DNA of 5,932 nucleotides, from contig JBEPYM010000191.1 of the NCBI GenBank assembly GCA_041641375.1, forward strand, positions 1-5,932, in the 5' to 3' direction. Positions 5,388-5,932 of the stretch are shown in pieces. Position 1 is the stretch's first letter, and every line of letters begins with the position of its first letter. A program made the translations under genes and the position numbers. The notes below the pieces were generated by a model that was given only the letters and a program-made list of their open reading frames with translations, was not told the origin of the DNA and ran no database searches. This DNA comes from Paenibacillus_AK sp041641375. GTDB taxonomy: Bacteria > Bacillota > Bacilli > Paenibacillales > YIM-B00363.

Positions 5388-5398
5388 TATGCTATAAT
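5388..5398 (+). promoter_or_regulatory. Extended -10 promoter of the cyclo-ligase gene
   Basis: TATGCTATAAT is a perfect TATAAT (5393-5398) preceded by the TRTGn extension common in Bacillales. The best -35 at the right distance (TTCGTC, 5369-5374) is poor, as allowed for extended -10 promoters. It overlaps the minus-strand -35 at 5371-5376, so the two divergent promoters may compete. The start would be near 5405, giving a leader of about 37 nt. A purine-rich AAGAAGGAAAGGA (5424-5436) serves as ribosome binding site. Confidence 0.7.
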
Positions 5399-5441
5399 GA
5401 AGGAAAGCTTGTCGTTAACGGGAAAGAAGGAAAGGACACGC

Positions 5442-5932
5442 ATGTCAGAACGAACGAAGCAAGGGATTCGCAAAGAAATCGTCGCCTGCCGGGACCAAAT
5501 GACTGCGGAGGACCGCGCGCTAAAGTCCGAGCTTATATGCCGATCGGTGGCTGATCGTTTCTTTCGGAACGAGGATCGAGGCGGGGATAAGGTGATAGGC
5601 GGATATGCGCCTTTTCGCTCGGAGGTCGATCTCGTACCGCTGCTCGAATGGTGCTGGACCAAGGGGCTGCGGGTCGCGCTGCCGAAGGTCAATGTGGAGG
5701 CAAGGTCCATGTCGTTTCATGAGGTCGGCGGGCTGCAGGATTTGACAGCAGGCGCGTATGGGATCCGGGAGCCTCGGGAAGGTCTCGCGGAGGTCGAGCT
5801 TGCGAGAATCGGATGGCTGATCGTACCTGGTGTCGCCTTCGATCGTCGCGGCGGAAGGCTAGGGTACGGCGGCGGATACTACGATCGGCTCTCCGAGAGA
5901 CTCAGGCTGTCGGGGGCTGCGCCGCTACGGAT
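5442..5932 (+). CDS. yqgN: 5-formyltetrahydrofolate cyclo-ligase, N-terminal part (runs off right edge)
   Basis: The enzyme (methenyl-THF synthetase) uses ATP to convert 5-formyl-THF to 5,10-methenyl-THF, returning stored folate to the one-carbon pool in the cytosol. 163 codons plus 2 nt are visible; the family is usually near 190-200 residues, so only the last part is missing. Seen in order: a Lys/Arg-rich N-terminal helix (SERTKQGIRKEI, residues 2-13), GGYAPFRSEVDL (53-64), VALPKVN (78-84), YGIREP (106-111) and the nucleotide/folate site PGVAFDRRGGRLGYGGGYYD (129-148). The last is the family signature and is intact. ATG 5442 has a good ribosome binding site 5 nt upstream and follows an extended -10 promoter. 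The yqgN symbol follows the Bacillus subtilis orthologue name; E. coli uses ygfA/fau. Confidence 0.93.
   Translation, partial: MSERTKQGIRKEIVACRDQMTAEDRALKSELICRSVADRFFRNEDRGGDKVIGGYAPFRSEVDLVPLLEWCWTKGLRVALPKVNVEARSMSFHEVGGLQDLTAGAYGIREPREGLAEVELARIGWLIVPGVAFDRRGGRLGYGGGYYDRLSERLRLSGAAPLR

Overview
The window looks like chromosomal DNA from a moderately high-GC Gram-positive of the Paenibacillus/Bacillales type. The reasons are strong AGGAGG-like ribosome binding sites, sigma-A promoters including a TRTGn extended -10, T-box leaders, a GlnR/TnrA-type nitrogen box and a YdiF-type ABC-F protein. All protein genes are housekeeping or nutritional. I see no phage, transposon, CRISPR or tRNA gene.

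Layout. (1) 1-438, minus strand: the N-terminal 146 codons of a lipoprotein urea-binding protein (UrtA); the gene runs off the left edge. (2) 439-711: a divergent control region. It holds a urtA promoter whose -35 lies inside a perfect TGTNAN7TNACA nitrogen box, a perfect 17-bp palindrome of unknown ownership about three helical turns upstream, and a consensus sigma-A promoter facing right. (3) About 712-1335: two complete T-box riboswitches in series, each with a CUC (leucine) specifier, a UGGNACC acceptor-end bulge and its own terminator. (4) 1361-2917, plus: leuA, 2-isopropylmalate synthase, which does not continue into other leu genes here. (5) 2918-3371: a gene-free 454-bp gap between two convergent genes. 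It is packed with DnaA-box sequences in both orientations, a 17-bp-arm inverted repeat and a row of short AAGCC-centred direct repeats. (6) 3372-5318, minus: a 648-residue ABC-F translation-factor-type ATPase (YdiF subfamily). (7) 5319-5441: overlapping divergent promoters. (8) 5442-5932, plus: the first 163 codons of 5-formyltetrahydrofolate cyclo-ligase, cut by the right edge.

How the parts work together. leuA expression should need two successive readings of uncharged tRNA-Leu before RNA polymerase reaches the gene, with likely enzyme feedback through the C-terminal LeuA domain as a third layer. The urt promoter appears tied to nitrogen status. The most unusual part is the convergent gap at 2918-3371. 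Because it sits behind two genes rather than in front of one, its DnaA boxes are unlikely to regulate a promoter, and a DnaA-titrating or origin-like locus is the better guess. That role is inference; the motifs themselves are directly visible.
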